Origin: RUG343 sp964486215
GTDB lineage: Bacteria; Bacillota_I; Bacilli_A; RF39; UBA660
Reading direction: 5' to 3'
Assembly: GCA_964486215.1 (NCBI GenBank)
Contig: CAZALI010000005.1
Coordinates: forward strand, 1 to 57,045
DNA length: 57,045 nucleotides
Shown piece by piece: positions 33,586 to 41,591 of this stretch (positions are counted from its first letter, which is position 1; every line of letters begins with the position of its first letter). The translations under genes were made by a program, and so were the position numbers. The notes beneath the pieces were generated by a model, which saw nothing but the letters and a program-made list of their open reading frames with translations, searched no databases and was not told where the DNA came from.

Positions 33586-34239
33586 ATGAAGAAATATATT
33601 AGTGAATTTATAGGTACTTTAGTTTTAGTATTACTAGGTTGTGGAGTTGCGGTTGTGAAAGGAGAAGATACACTTGCGGTAGCTGTTGCTTTTGGTCTTG
33701 CAGTTATGGCTATGGCATATGCAGTTGGTCCTATTAGTGGAGGACATTTCAATCCTGCTGTAACACTTGGAATGTTAATAAACAAGAGAATTGATAGTAA
33801 AGATATGGTAAGCTATATGATAGCTCAAATACTTGGGGCTTTAGCTGGATCACTTATTTTATTCCTTATTTTGATGTCTACACCTCTTGGAACAGAAAAC
33901 TTAGGAGCAAATGGTTTTGGAGAAGCAACTGGTGTTACTGTTTGGGGAGCACTTTTAGTAGAAGTAGTATTAACATTTATCTTTGTTTATACTGTACTTT
34001 GTGTTAGTAGTGATGAAAAGAATAAAAGTGCTGGATTAATTATTGGTTTAACATTAACACTTGTTCACTTACTTGGAATACCTTTAACTGGTACTTCAGT
34101 AAACCCAGCTAGAAGTATAGCACCGGCTTTAGTATCTGGTGGTAAAGCATTTAGTCAAGTATGGGTATTTATTTTAGCACCACTTGCTGGAGCTACACTA
34201 GCTGGATTCTTATATAAATTCTTAAATGCTAAAAAATAA
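33586..34239 (+). CDS. aquaporin (AqpZ-like MIP channel)
   Basis: A 217-residue channel with six membrane helices and two half-helices. NPA motifs are at 56-58 (HFNPAVTLG) and 173-175 (SVNPARS). The His in LVHLLGIP and the Arg after the second NPA match the tight selectivity filter of water-specific AqpZ rather than a glycerol facilitator. It probably balances osmotic water flow. RBS AAGGAGG. It ends at a two-way terminator shared with the fem gene. Confidence 0.93.
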   Translation: MKKYISEFIGTLVLVLLGCGVAVVKGEDTLAVAVAFGLAVMAMAYAVGPISGGHFNPAVTLGMLINKRIDSKDMVSYMIAQILGALAGSLILFLILMSTPLGTENLGANGFGEATGVTVWGALLVEVVLTFIFVYTVLCVSSDEKNKSAGLIIGLTLTLVHLLGIPLTGTSVNPARSIAPALVSGGKAFSQVWVFILAPLAGATLAGFLYKFLNAKK

Positions 34240-34263
34240 AAGACAGTTAACTGTCTTTTTTTG
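34236..34263. terminator. bidirectional terminator
   Basis: AAAAGACAGTTAACTGTCTTTT palindrome with T-run. It contains the stop codon of the convergent fem gene and touches the aquaporin stop. Confidence 0.88.
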
Positions 34264-35557
34264 TTAATTTCTTTTTTATGTTTTTTAAAAAATGATATGT
34301 TTTAAATAATATATTATAGGTATGATACCAGAAGTTTGAAATAACTAGGTCATATTCACCTAATAATTCTGATACATGACCACCAAAACTCTTTTTGAAT
34401 AGGAATAGTCCATATAGAGGATTATCTTTATTGAAGTCTCCTGTTATACCATAAAAGTTATATCTTTTTAGTTTCTTTTCAACAGCAAGTTTTACTCCAG
34501 CATAGTGAATTGTATAAGCTGATTTAAACTGCATAACATCATCAAGTGTTCCACCTAACAGAGATAATACTTCATTACCATATATTAAGAATAATATTCC
34601 ACCTAATGTTTTCTTTTCTCCAAATTCTTTTTTGTATTCTTTTATTTTTTCTAAGTCTTTTTTTAGACGAGTTATTTGTTCTTCATCTTGTTTATTATTA
34701 GATTTATATCTTTTTTCATTCATTTTTAATAAATTATTTTCATATTTATTAATTCTATCTTTTAGAGCATCTTCATGTTCTTTTAATTCATCTTTAGTAT
34801 TCTTTTCATATAAGTTAAAATCTATTTCACCGATAAGTATTTTTAAAATACCATCATCATGCATAGTGTTCCACATAGATTCATAATATGAAAATGGTCT
34901 ATCAATAAATTCTCTTCTATCAGATGTTTTTTGCATTATCTCTTTAAATAGAGGCAGTTCATCTTTTTCTATCTCTCTAGTAGTAATACCACATCTTTCG
35001 TTTTTTCTTAGTATTTGTCTTGTTTTAGATTCCATGTCTTTATCTACTTCTTCTTGTGTTTTACCTTCTGTTTCAATAACATGAATCCATCTAGGTTGGA
35101 GAGTATCTTGCATAGTATTAAAACCAAAGTGTTTATAACCTAAGTCTATTAAGTTTTGATGAGCTTTTTTATTATTATTTCCACCTTCTACTACTTTTCC
35201 ATTATTATCATGTTCTTGGTATTCTAGATATGGATCTATCTTAATAAATATACCGTTATTTTTTTTAGCATATTCTTTTACTTTAGTAGTCCATTCCTTT
35301 AATAGGCTTTTATCATTATAATCTATTAAAAATCCTCTAGGTGAATAGAACATATTCTTCTTAATAAAAGGTAATTGTTTAGATAGTAATAGTGAAGTAC
35401 ATATTATTTTGTTCTTATCTTTTAAAGCTAAGTAGTGAGGTTTCCAACCATTTTCTTTTTTTAATTCTCCCCAATTAGAAGTTTGATGGAATGATATTTG
35501 AGGAGATTTTAGAGCTTCTTTATTAAACTCTTTTTCATTTAGAGTTACTAATTCCAT
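34247..35557 (-). CDS. FemAB-family peptidoglycan bridge aminoacyltransferase (second of pair)
   Basis: A 436-residue enzyme that adds amino acids from aminoacyl-tRNA to the lipid II side chain. It has paired GNAT-like lobes: an N-lobe with QTSNWGELK and YSPRG, a central region, and a C-lobe with TIHYAGVKLAVEK and YGITGDFNKDNPLYGLFLFKKSFGG motifs. A helical coiled-coil arm (about 235-310) separates the parts, as in FemA. AAGGAGG precedes the ATG, which lies 23 bases inside the upstream paralogue. Donor amino acid and bridge position cannot be told from sequence. Confidence 0.93.
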   Translation of the reverse strand: MELVTLNEKEFNKEALKSPQISFHQTSNWGELKKENGWKPHYLALKDKNKIICTSLLLSKQLPFIKKNMFYSPRGFLIDYNDKSLLKEWTTKVKEYAKKNNGIFIKIDPYLEYQEHDNNGKVVEGGNNNKKAHQNLIDLGYKHFGFNTMQDTLQPRWIHVIETEGKTQEEVDKDMESKTRQILRKNERCGITTREIEKDELPLFKEIMQKTSDRREFIDRPFSYYESMWNTMHDDGILKILIGEIDFNLYEKNTKDELKEHEDALKDRINKYENNLLKMNEKRYKSNNKQDEEQITRLKKDLEKIKEYKKEFGEKKTLGGILFLIYGNEVLSLLGGTLDDVMQFKSAYTIHYAGVKLAVEKKLKRYNFYGITGDFNKDNPLYGLFLFKKSFGGHVSELLGEYDLVISNFWYHTYNILFKTYHFLKNIKKKLTKKDS

Positions 35558-36809
35558 TTTGAACCTCCTTCTTTCTTTTATTTTTCTTTATCTTTCTATA
35601 TATAGGTACTAGCTTAGTAAATACTATATACATTGGTTTATTTATTACTAAGTCTAATTCTCCAATAAACTCAGTATATTCTCCATTTAATCTTTTCTTA
35701 AATAGATAAATACCATATTCTGGATCTGTAGTTTTTGGATTATAAGTAGTACCAAAGAAATCTATTAATTTATATCCGTCTTTTACAGCATCTTTTATTA
35801 TTTCGTAATAAACTAAGTAGTTTGAATTTAATTCTCTTAAATTAGTAGAGTTTCCACCATGTACTGTCCATACTTTATCACCATACTTAGCTGTGATTAT
35901 GGATGATAATGGATAAATATCTTCTTTTATACTATCTAATTCTTTTAATAATTTTTCTTGTTTAGTAATTTGGTTATCTATTTCTTTTATTTTATTAGGT
36001 ATTTGTAAGGTACTTTGATAGTCTTTTAACTCTTTTATTTTATTCTTTATAGTATTTATTGTTTCTTTCTTATTTAGATATACTGTATAAATATCACTCA
36101 TATTATATTTATTTAGAGTTTTATAGAAATTATCAAAATACTCTATTGGATGAAGAGATAAGTTTTCTCTTTTAGCTGTCTCAATCATGGTAGTATAAAA
36201 GTCTTTAATAGAGTCATTATTCTTTTTAATTTCTAAATTATAGATATTTCCTCTATTAAGTATCTTTTTAGTAGTATTGTGAAAGTTATTAGTTATTTCT
36301 TCAATACTTTTATCTAGTTTTAATCTAAAAGTATATCTTGGTTCACTATGTTCAAAGGCTTTATTAAAACCTAAGTGTTTATAACCTAATTCTTTTAAAT
36401 AATCTATTAGTTTGTGATTATCTTCTCCTTCTATGACATTGCCATCTATATCTAGATTATGTAGTTTTATATCAGGATCTATTTTTATATAGATAGCTTT
36501 TTTCTCTTTGGCAAATTCTTTTAACTTATTAGTTATTTCTTTTAATAATTCTTTATTAGAAAAGTCTATTACATAACCACGTGGTGCATAGAAATAACTA
36601 TATCCTAGAGGCAGATGCTTTTGTAGTAATAGAGTAGCTGCTTTAATATTGTCTTTTTCATCTACTAAGCCTAAATAATATGGAGTTAGACCTTTACTTT
36701 TCTTTGAGAATTCTCCCCAGGCAGCTGATTGTAGGAAGTGAGATTTAGTCTTATGATTTTTAGTAAAATTATCAAATTTTTCTTTTTCAATTTCTTTTAA
36801 AACTAACAT
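35535..36809 (-). CDS. FemAB-family peptidoglycan bridge aminoacyltransferase (first of pair)
   Basis: A 424-residue paralogue of the following enzyme with the same layout: QSAAWGEFS and YAPRGYVIDF in the N-lobe, a predicted coiled-coil arm (about 225-300), and a C-lobe with LVYYEIIKDA and YGIYLFKKRLNG. Two such genes in a row suggest two successive additions to one bridge (for example X then Y). ATG 36809 has GTGAGGA upstream; the in-frame ATG at 36845 overlaps the -10 and is rejected. Confidence 0.92.
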   Translation of the reverse strand: MLVLKEIEKEKFDNFTKNHKTKSHFLQSAAWGEFSKKSKGLTPYYLGLVDEKDNIKAATLLLQKHLPLGYSYFYAPRGYVIDFSNKELLKEITNKLKEFAKEKKAIYIKIDPDIKLHNLDIDGNVIEGEDNHKLIDYLKELGYKHLGFNKAFEHSEPRYTFRLKLDKSIEEITNNFHNTTKKILNRGNIYNLEIKKNNDSIKDFYTTMIETAKRENLSLHPIEYFDNFYKTLNKYNMSDIYTVYLNKKETINTIKNKIKELKDYQSTLQIPNKIKEIDNQITKQEKLLKELDSIKEDIYPLSSIITAKYGDKVWTVHGGNSTNLRELNSNYLVYYEIIKDAVKDGYKLIDFFGTTYNPKTTDPEYGIYLFKKRLNGEYTEFIGELDLVINKPMYIVFTKLVPIYRKIKKNKRKKEVQNGISNSK

Positions 36810-36835
36810 ATTATTCCTCACTTTCTTGTATTTTA

Positions 36836-36844
36836 AGTATATCA
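36836..36844 (-). promoter_or_regulatory. extended -10 promoter of the fem pair, minus strand
   Basis: TGATATACT read on the minus strand, upstream of ATG 36809. Confidence 0.55.
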
Positions 36845-36859
36845 TATAATATATATTTA

Positions 36860-36868
36860 TGTTAGAAT
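36860..36868 (+). promoter_or_regulatory. extended -10 promoter of trmB
   Basis: TGTTAGAAT, 19 bases before ATG 36888; divergent from the fem promoter. Confidence 0.45.
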
Positions 36869-36887
36869 ATATTTCATAGGTGATTTG

Positions 36888-37511
36888 ATGAGACTTAGAA
36901 ATTTAAAGAACAAAGAAGAAATTATCAATACTTGTCCATTTGTGATTACTGATGGATCTAAAAATAAAGGCAAATGGAATAGTGTTTTTGGGAATAATAA
37001 TCCTATTTATATAGAGATTGGTATGGGTATGGGTAAATTCATTTATGAGAATGCTTTACTTAATCCAAATATTAATTATATAGGTATAGAGAAGTACGAT
37101 AACGTCGTAGCTAGAGCTGTTAAAGAGAGAGAAGCTCTACCTAATTTACTTGTTGTTAGGATGGATGCGAGAGAGATAGATAATGTCTTTGATAGAGAAA
37201 TTGATAAGATATATCTTAACTTCAGTGATCCATGGCCTAAGAGTGGACAAGCTAATAGAAGACTTACTAGTCCTATATTCTTAGAAAAATATGATAAAAT
37301 CTTTAGAAAAGATATTTCAATAGAGATGAAAACTGATAATAAAAAATTATTTGAATATTCAATAATATCATTTAATAATTCTGGCTATAAGTTTAATAAT
37401 ATATCATTTGATTGGCATACTGATAGTAAAGATAAAATCATTACAACAGAGTATGAAGAGAAGTTTATAAATAAAGGTAATTCTATATATTTTATTGACG
37501 TTAGTAAGTAG
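36888..37511 (+). CDS. trmB: tRNA (guanine-N7)-methyltransferase
   Basis: Makes m7G46 in the tRNA variable loop using S-adenosylmethionine. The 207-residue length is normal. The SAM loop EIGMGMGKF (about 46-54), the acidic strand with GIEKY, FSDPWPKSGQANRRL and the C-terminal TEYEEKF are all family hallmarks. GGTGAT at 36880-36885 fits ATG 36888. It is a single-gene unit. Confidence 0.96.
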   Translation: MRLRNLKNKEEIINTCPFVITDGSKNKGKWNSVFGNNNPIYIEIGMGMGKFIYENALLNPNINYIGIEKYDNVVARAVKEREALPNLLVVRMDAREIDNVFDREIDKIYLNFSDPWPKSGQANRRLTSPIFLEKYDKIFRKDISIEMKTDNKKLFEYSIISFNNSGYKFNNISFDWHTDSKDKIITTEYEEKFINKGNSIYFIDVSK

Positions 37512-37521
37512 TATAAAATAT

Positions 37522-37549
37522 TTTACATTTATAATTTTTTTGATATAAT
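37522..37549 (+). promoter_or_regulatory. promoter of the lipoprotein/scaffold operon
   Basis: TTTACA (37522-37527), 16 bases, TATAAT (37544-37549) preceded by TGA. Confidence 0.7.
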
Positions 37550-37569
37550 ATAAGAAGAGTAGGTGAGTT

Positions 37570-38235
37570 ATGAAAAGAGTAAAGATTATTTTAGTTTTAT
37601 TAATAGTCTTTGTACTAGTTACTGGTTGTAGTATGACTACTCTAAATAATAATTATGCTCATAATATTGATGCAATACTTTCTAGTAAGAATAATGCTTA
37701 TAATGTATATTTTGATGGATATAAATACTATGTACCTAGAGGTATGAGATTTATTGATAAGCAAGAGTATAATGCAATTTTGAGTGATACTAAGAATAAT
37801 AAATATTATTTATATGTAGATGCAATTAGTTATTACAATAAAGAAAATAAAAAGTATAAAGTTGATAAGAGTGCTTATTATGCTAAGAAATTAAATTATA
37901 ATAATAAGAATGGTTATATTCAAATAGATGAGATGGATTATAATTACTTAGTACAGTATATGTATAATTATTCTAAGATAGAGTGCTATGTTAAAAAGCG
38001 TGATTTAGTTAAAGCTATTAATAATATGTCTTATTTGCTTAGAAGTATTAAGTTTAATAGAAGTGTTCTTAGTAGTTTAATTGGAGAGAATGCTTTAAGT
38101 TATAAAGAGAAACATTATTCTTTATTTGATAATGATAATAATAGAGAAGATTTCTTAGATGTAGTTTATCAGAATGAGGATAAAGCATATAAGGAAGCAG
38201 TAGATGAGGATAAGATTAAGTTAAATGATGAATAG
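37570..38235 (+). CDS. hypothetical lipoprotein
   Basis: A 221-residue protein with a type II signal ending in lipobox VTGC (Cys20), so it is anchored on the outer face of the membrane. The mature part is rich in Tyr, Asn and Lys; it contains YKYYVPRGMRF and a Tyr-rich middle, then an acidic C-terminus. I do not recognise the family. It heads a likely operon with the charged protein, DUF948-like and YtxH genes (gap 11 bases). Confidence 0.82.
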   Translation: MKRVKIILVLLIVFVLVTGCSMTTLNNNYAHNIDAILSSKNNAYNVYFDGYKYYVPRGMRFIDKQEYNAILSDTKNNKYYLYVDAISYYNKENKKYKVDKSAYYAKKLNYNNKNGYIQIDEMDYNYLVQYMYNYSKIECYVKKRDLVKAINNMSYLLRSIKFNRSVLSSLIGENALSYKEKHYSLFDNDNNREDFLDVVYQNEDKAYKEAVDEDKIKLNDE

Positions 38236-38246
38236 AGGTGATACTC

Positions 38247-39329
38247 ATGGGTTTTGTTGATAAGATCAAGAATGCTTTATTCGAAGAAGTAGAAGAAGAA
38301 GTAGAAGAAAAGCCTGAAAAACCTAAAAAAGAAAAAGTTAAGAAAAATTCTGTAAGAGATAAATTAATAAGAAGAGAAAAAGAAAAAGCTAAAGAGAGAG
38401 AAAAAGCTAAAGAAAAGCCTGAAAAGCCAATAGCTCAGAAAGTAGTATTAGATGATACTATGGATGAGAGAGTTGATTATCATGAACTAAGAGATGAAGA
38501 TTTTGATATAAAGCCTCTACAAGATGAGGAAGAAGTAGAAGAAAAAGAAGAGGAACAAGTAGAATCAAAGCCTACATTTACAGTAATTGATGAAAGTGAC
38601 TTAATAGTTGATGATTATGTAGAAGAAAAACCTCTTATAGAAACAAGCAATAATGAGAAAAAAGAGAATTTTGATTATTACGAAGAAAATAAACCATATG
38701 GCATAAATAAAGATAATAATATTAAAATGCATGAGTATGGAGCAATCGCTAAACAAGAAGAAAAATCTATATTTAGACCATCACCAATAATTTCTCCTAT
38801 ATATGGAATACTTGATAAGAACTATAAGAAAGAAGATATTGTTAATAAAAAAGACGTTCTTATTACTAGCAGTTATGATAGAAGAAGATTATCTGTAGAT
38901 GATGTTAGAAAGAAAGCTTATGGTACTATTTCTGATGACTTAGTAGATGATATGGATAAAGACGTTCCTACTAAAGAAGTTAAAGAAGAAGAGAAGAAAG
39001 ATGATGACAACGTACTTGTAGATTTAAGTGATGATAATAAAAAACCTACAGTAGATGAAGTTACTATGGGGGACGCAGAAGAGTATTATGATGATTTAGG
39101 TCTTGAGTATAATGTTGACTATGTAGATTCTGCTAAAGGTAAACATGTTAAAGAAACTAAAGAAGAAGAAAAAGAAAGTAAGGTAGAAGAAAAACCTAAG
39201 AAAGAAAAGAAAGCAGAAGAGAAGAAAGTAGAAGAAAAGAAAGAAAGTAAAGAAAAAGAAGATACAATAGATGACGATGATGATAACTTATTTGATTTAA
39301 TTGATTCTATGTATCAAGAAAAGGAGTAA
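38247..39329 (+). CDS. highly charged scaffold-like protein
   Basis: 360 residues, extremely rich in Glu, Lys and Asp. Residues 1-12 (MGFVDKIKNALF) look like an amphipathic membrane-binding helix, as in cell-division linkers such as SepF. A long EK-rich disordered stretch follows. The one dense conserved-looking block lies near 165-220, around FRPSPIISPIYG and ILDKNYKKEDI. Another EK-rich stretch precedes the C-terminal acidic/hydrophobic peptide DNLFDLIDSMY. Function is unknown. ATG 38247 with AGGTGAT upstream is preferred to the in-frame codon at 38238. Confidence 0.75.
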   Translation: MGFVDKIKNALFEEVEEEVEEKPEKPKKEKVKKNSVRDKLIRREKEKAKEREKAKEKPEKPIAQKVVLDDTMDERVDYHELRDEDFDIKPLQDEEEVEEKEEEQVESKPTFTVIDESDLIVDDYVEEKPLIETSNNEKKENFDYYEENKPYGINKDNNIKMHEYGAIAKQEEKSIFRPSPIISPIYGILDKNYKKEDIVNKKDVLITSSYDRRRLSVDDVRKKAYGTISDDLVDDMDKDVPTKEVKEEEKKDDDNVLVDLSDDNKKPTVDEVTMGDAEEYYDDLGLEYNVDYVDSAKGKHVKETKEEEKESKVEEKPKKEKKAEEKKVEEKKESKEKEDTIDDDDDNLFDLIDSMYQEKE

Positions 39330-39331
39330 TT

Positions 39332-39622
39332 ATGATAGATATTAATGTTTTCTTACCTATGCTATTATATATAGCTGGTCTTGTATTACTTATTGTTTTG
39401 ATTGTACTTGCAGTAAAATGTATTAGTGTTGTTGATAAGTGCGATAAAATACTTGAAAACTTAGATGAAAAAGTTAATTCTTTAAATGGTGCATTTAATG
39501 TCGTTAACAGAATTAGTAATGGTGTTGGTTTAATTGGAGACAAGATAGTAGATTCTGCTAATGGTTTTGTTGAAAAAATAATTAATAAGAAAAATGGAGA
39601 GGAGTATGATGATTATGAGTAA
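39332..39622 (+). CDS. DUF948-like small membrane protein
   Basis: 96 residues: an N-terminal membrane helix (about 7-30), then an amphipathic region with heptad-like spacing (VDKCDKILENLDEKVNSLN) and an acidic tail. The layout is that of DUF948-type general stress membrane proteins, which usually sit next to YtxH proteins, as here. It starts 2 bases after the scaffold gene, behind AAGGAG, and its end overlaps the YtxH start. Confidence 0.78.
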   Translation: MIDINVFLPMLLYIAGLVLLIVLIVLAVKCISVVDKCDKILENLDEKVNSLNGAFNVVNRISNGVGLIGDKIVDSANGFVEKIINKKNGEEYDDYE

Positions 39623-40034
39623 AAGAGGAGGACTTGGAAAGCTTTTATTTGGAGCTGCTATAGGATTAGGAGCTGGACTTCTTTTATCACCTAAGACTGG
39701 TGAAGAGAATAGAAAAGCTCTAAAGAAGAAATTTGATGAATTAAAGGATGAAGTATCAAAGATTGATAAGGAAGAATTAAAAGTTAAATTCCAAGATAAG
39801 ATTTTAGAATTACAAGATGATCTTGAAGGATTAGATAAAGAAAAAGTTTATGATTTGGCAGTTAAAGAAGGAAAAGCTATTAAGAAGAAAGCAGAAGAAT
39901 TGACTGCTTTGGCTATAGAAAAAGGAACTCCAGTTATGGAAGATACTGCAGAAGCTTTAAGATTAAAGGCAGTTGCTGTTACTAAAGATGTTTTAAAGAA
40001 ATTAGAAGCTGCTGATAAAAAAGATAAAAAGTAA
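39615..40034 (+). CDS. YtxH domain-containing protein
   Basis: 139 residues: a short N-terminal Gly-rich membrane segment (GGLGKLLFGAAIGLGAGLLL) followed by the SPKTGEENR motif that marks YtxH proteins, then a long, highly charged helix with Lys/Glu repeats. It is probably a membrane-anchored stress or envelope protein. Start choice: ATG 39615 (MSKRGG); ATGs at 39606 and 39609 are possible with the same GGAG. It is the last gene before the Tyr T-box; no hairpin terminator is visible after it. Confidence 0.85.
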   Translation: MSKRGGLGKLLFGAAIGLGAGLLLSPKTGEENRKALKKKFDELKDEVSKIDKEELKVKFQDKILELQDDLEGLDKEKVYDLAVKEGKAIKKKAEELTALAIEKGTPVMEDTAEALRLKAVAVTKDVLKKLEAADKKDKK

Positions 40035-40062
40035 TTACAAATATCTAAATTTATGATAAAAT
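40035..40062 (+). promoter_or_regulatory. promoter of the tyrS T-box unit
   Basis: TTACAA (40035-40040), 16 bases, TAAAAT (40057-40062) with TGA upstream. Confidence 0.65.
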
Positions 40063-40068
40063 ACTATT

Positions 40069-40275
40069 AATTTTCAGTGATTAGTAATTAGTAATAATTA
40101 TTATGTTGTTTAGAGACTTAGTGGTTGGTGAAAACTAAGATATTAATACTTATGAAATACATACTATGAGAAAAATCGTTAATCGCGTTAAGATTTAGAG
40201 ATAGTAAATTGACTATAAATTAAGGTGGTACCACGATTGATTCGTCCTTATCTTATTTGTAGTCTTTTTGTTTAT
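40069..40275 (+). promoter_or_regulatory. T-box leader, tyrosine-specific
   Basis: The T-box AAGGTGGTACCACG is at 40222-40235, and the stem I distal motif GGTTGGTGAAAA is present at about 40123-40134. The specifier TAC (Tyr) is at 40158-40160 in GAAATACA. The terminator arm is built from ACGA/TCGT and AAGG/CCTT and followed by a modest T-run near 40265. Uncharged tRNA-Tyr should allow read-through into tyrS. Confidence 0.93.
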
Positions 40276-40286
40276 AGGAGGCAAAT

Positions 40287-41513
40287 ATGACTTTATATGA
40301 AGATTTAAAATGGAGAGGATTAATTCAAGATATTAGTAGTCCTGAATTAATTGATAAACTTAATCGTGGCGGTATGACTTTTTATATAGGGACTGATCCT
40401 ACTGCTGATTCTATGCATATTGGGCATTATTCATCATTTTTAATATCTAAAAGATTAGCTAAAGCAGGACATAAACCTTTATTATTAGTAGGTGGAGCTA
40501 CTGGATTAATTGGAGATCCTAAACCAGATAGTGAAAGACCTATGATTTCTAAAGAAGAAGTAGAAAAGAATATTAAAGGTCTAACTGAACAAGCTCATAA
40601 GATATTTGGTTTTGAAGTAGTTAATAACTATGATTGGACTAAAGATCTTAATGTACTTGATTTCTTAAGAGATTATGGAAAATATATTAATATTAATTAT
40701 ATGCTTGCGAAAGATCATGTTAAGTCTAGAATGGATGTTGGTATTACTTATGCTGAATTTTCTTATATGATGTTACAAGCTATGGATTTTTATTACTTAT
40801 ATAAGAACTATAATTGTGAATTACAAGTGGCTGGTTCTGATCAATGGGGCAATATTACTACAGGTATAGATTTAATTAGAAAGAAATTAGATAAAGAGGC
40901 ATATGGAATGGTTATGCCACTTGTATTAGATGCTCAAGGTAAGAAATTTGGTAAGACTGAAGGAAATGCTTTATGGTTAGATGAAGCAAAGACTTCTTCT
41001 TATGAGTTATATCAATATTTGATTAACTTAGATGATTCTATGATTATTGACTATTTAAAGAAATTAACTTTCTTATCACGTGAAGAAATAGAAGAAATAG
41101 AGAAAGAGAATAGTCTTAATCCAGAAAAGAGAATTGCTCATAAAGCTTTAGCTCGTGAAATTATTACAGATTTACATGGCAAAGAAAGTTATGAAAGAGC
41201 TGTTAAGATAAGTGAATCATTATTTAGTGGATATATTTCTAATTTTACAGAGCAAGAAATATTAGATGCTTTTAAAGGATTAGAACCATTTAATATAAAA
41301 GAAGATATTAATGTAGTAGATTTACTTGTAGATAATAATATTTGTTCTAGTAAGAGAGAAGCTCGTGAATTTATTAATAATTCTTCTATTACTATTAATG
41401 GAAATAAGGTTACTGATACTAATATGGTTATTAGTAAGAATAATTGTTTATACGATAAATATTTAATTGTACGTAGAGGTAAGAAAAAATACTATATTGG
41501 TATGTATAATTAA
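40287..41513 (+). CDS. tyrS: tyrosyl-tRNA synthetase
   Basis: Charges tRNA-Tyr. The 408-residue class I enzyme has HIGH at 44-47, a specificity loop with VAGSDQWGNIT, and the KMSKS-type motif KFGKT near residue 231. A C-terminal S4 RNA-binding domain covers about 340-400 (SSKREAREFI). AGGAGG precedes ATG 40287. It is the only gene under the Tyr T-box, followed by a terminator. Confidence 0.97.
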   Translation: MTLYEDLKWRGLIQDISSPELIDKLNRGGMTFYIGTDPTADSMHIGHYSSFLISKRLAKAGHKPLLLVGGATGLIGDPKPDSERPMISKEEVEKNIKGLTEQAHKIFGFEVVNNYDWTKDLNVLDFLRDYGKYININYMLAKDHVKSRMDVGITYAEFSYMMLQAMDFYYLYKNYNCELQVAGSDQWGNITTGIDLIRKKLDKEAYGMVMPLVLDAQGKKFGKTEGNALWLDEAKTSSYELYQYLINLDDSMIIDYLKKLTFLSREEIEEIEKENSLNPEKRIAHKALAREIITDLHGKESYERAVKISESLFSGYISNFTEQEILDAFKGLEPFNIKEDINVVDLLVDNNICSSKREAREFINNSSITINGNKVTDTNMVISKNNCLYDKYLIVRRGKKKYYIGMYN

Positions 41514-41525
41514 CATTATTTTACA

Positions 41526-41562
41526 AGGAAAGTATATAAAATATATCTTTCTTTTTTTATTT
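41526..41562 (+). terminator. tyrS terminator
   Basis: A/T-rich stem: GAAAG-TATAT pairs with ATATA-TCTTTC (one bulge), followed by Ts. Confidence 0.7.
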
Positions 41563-41563
41563 T

Positions 41564-41572
41564 TGATAAAAT
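41564..41572 (+). promoter_or_regulatory. extended -10 promoter
   Basis: TGATAAAAT, 19 bases before ATG 41592. Confidence 0.5.
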
Positions 41573-41591
41573 TAAAGTGGAGATGAATCGT

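Noticed and set aside
34247..36845. FemAB pair as seryl-tRNA synthetase-like fragments because of the coiled-coil arm
   Set aside because: The flanking GNAT-like lobes and family motifs (YSPRG/YAPRG, YGxYLFKK) identify FemAB enzymes, which naturally carry this arm.
38270..39290. GAA/AAA-rich repeats in the charged protein as a DNA repeat array
   Set aside because: They are irregular codons for Glu/Lys in a low-complexity protein, not a tandem DNA repeat with fixed period.
40035..40286. Small coding gene between ytxH and tyrS
   Set aside because: The region is fully explained by a T-box leader with the T-box motif and Tyr specifier; short frames there lack ribosome sites.
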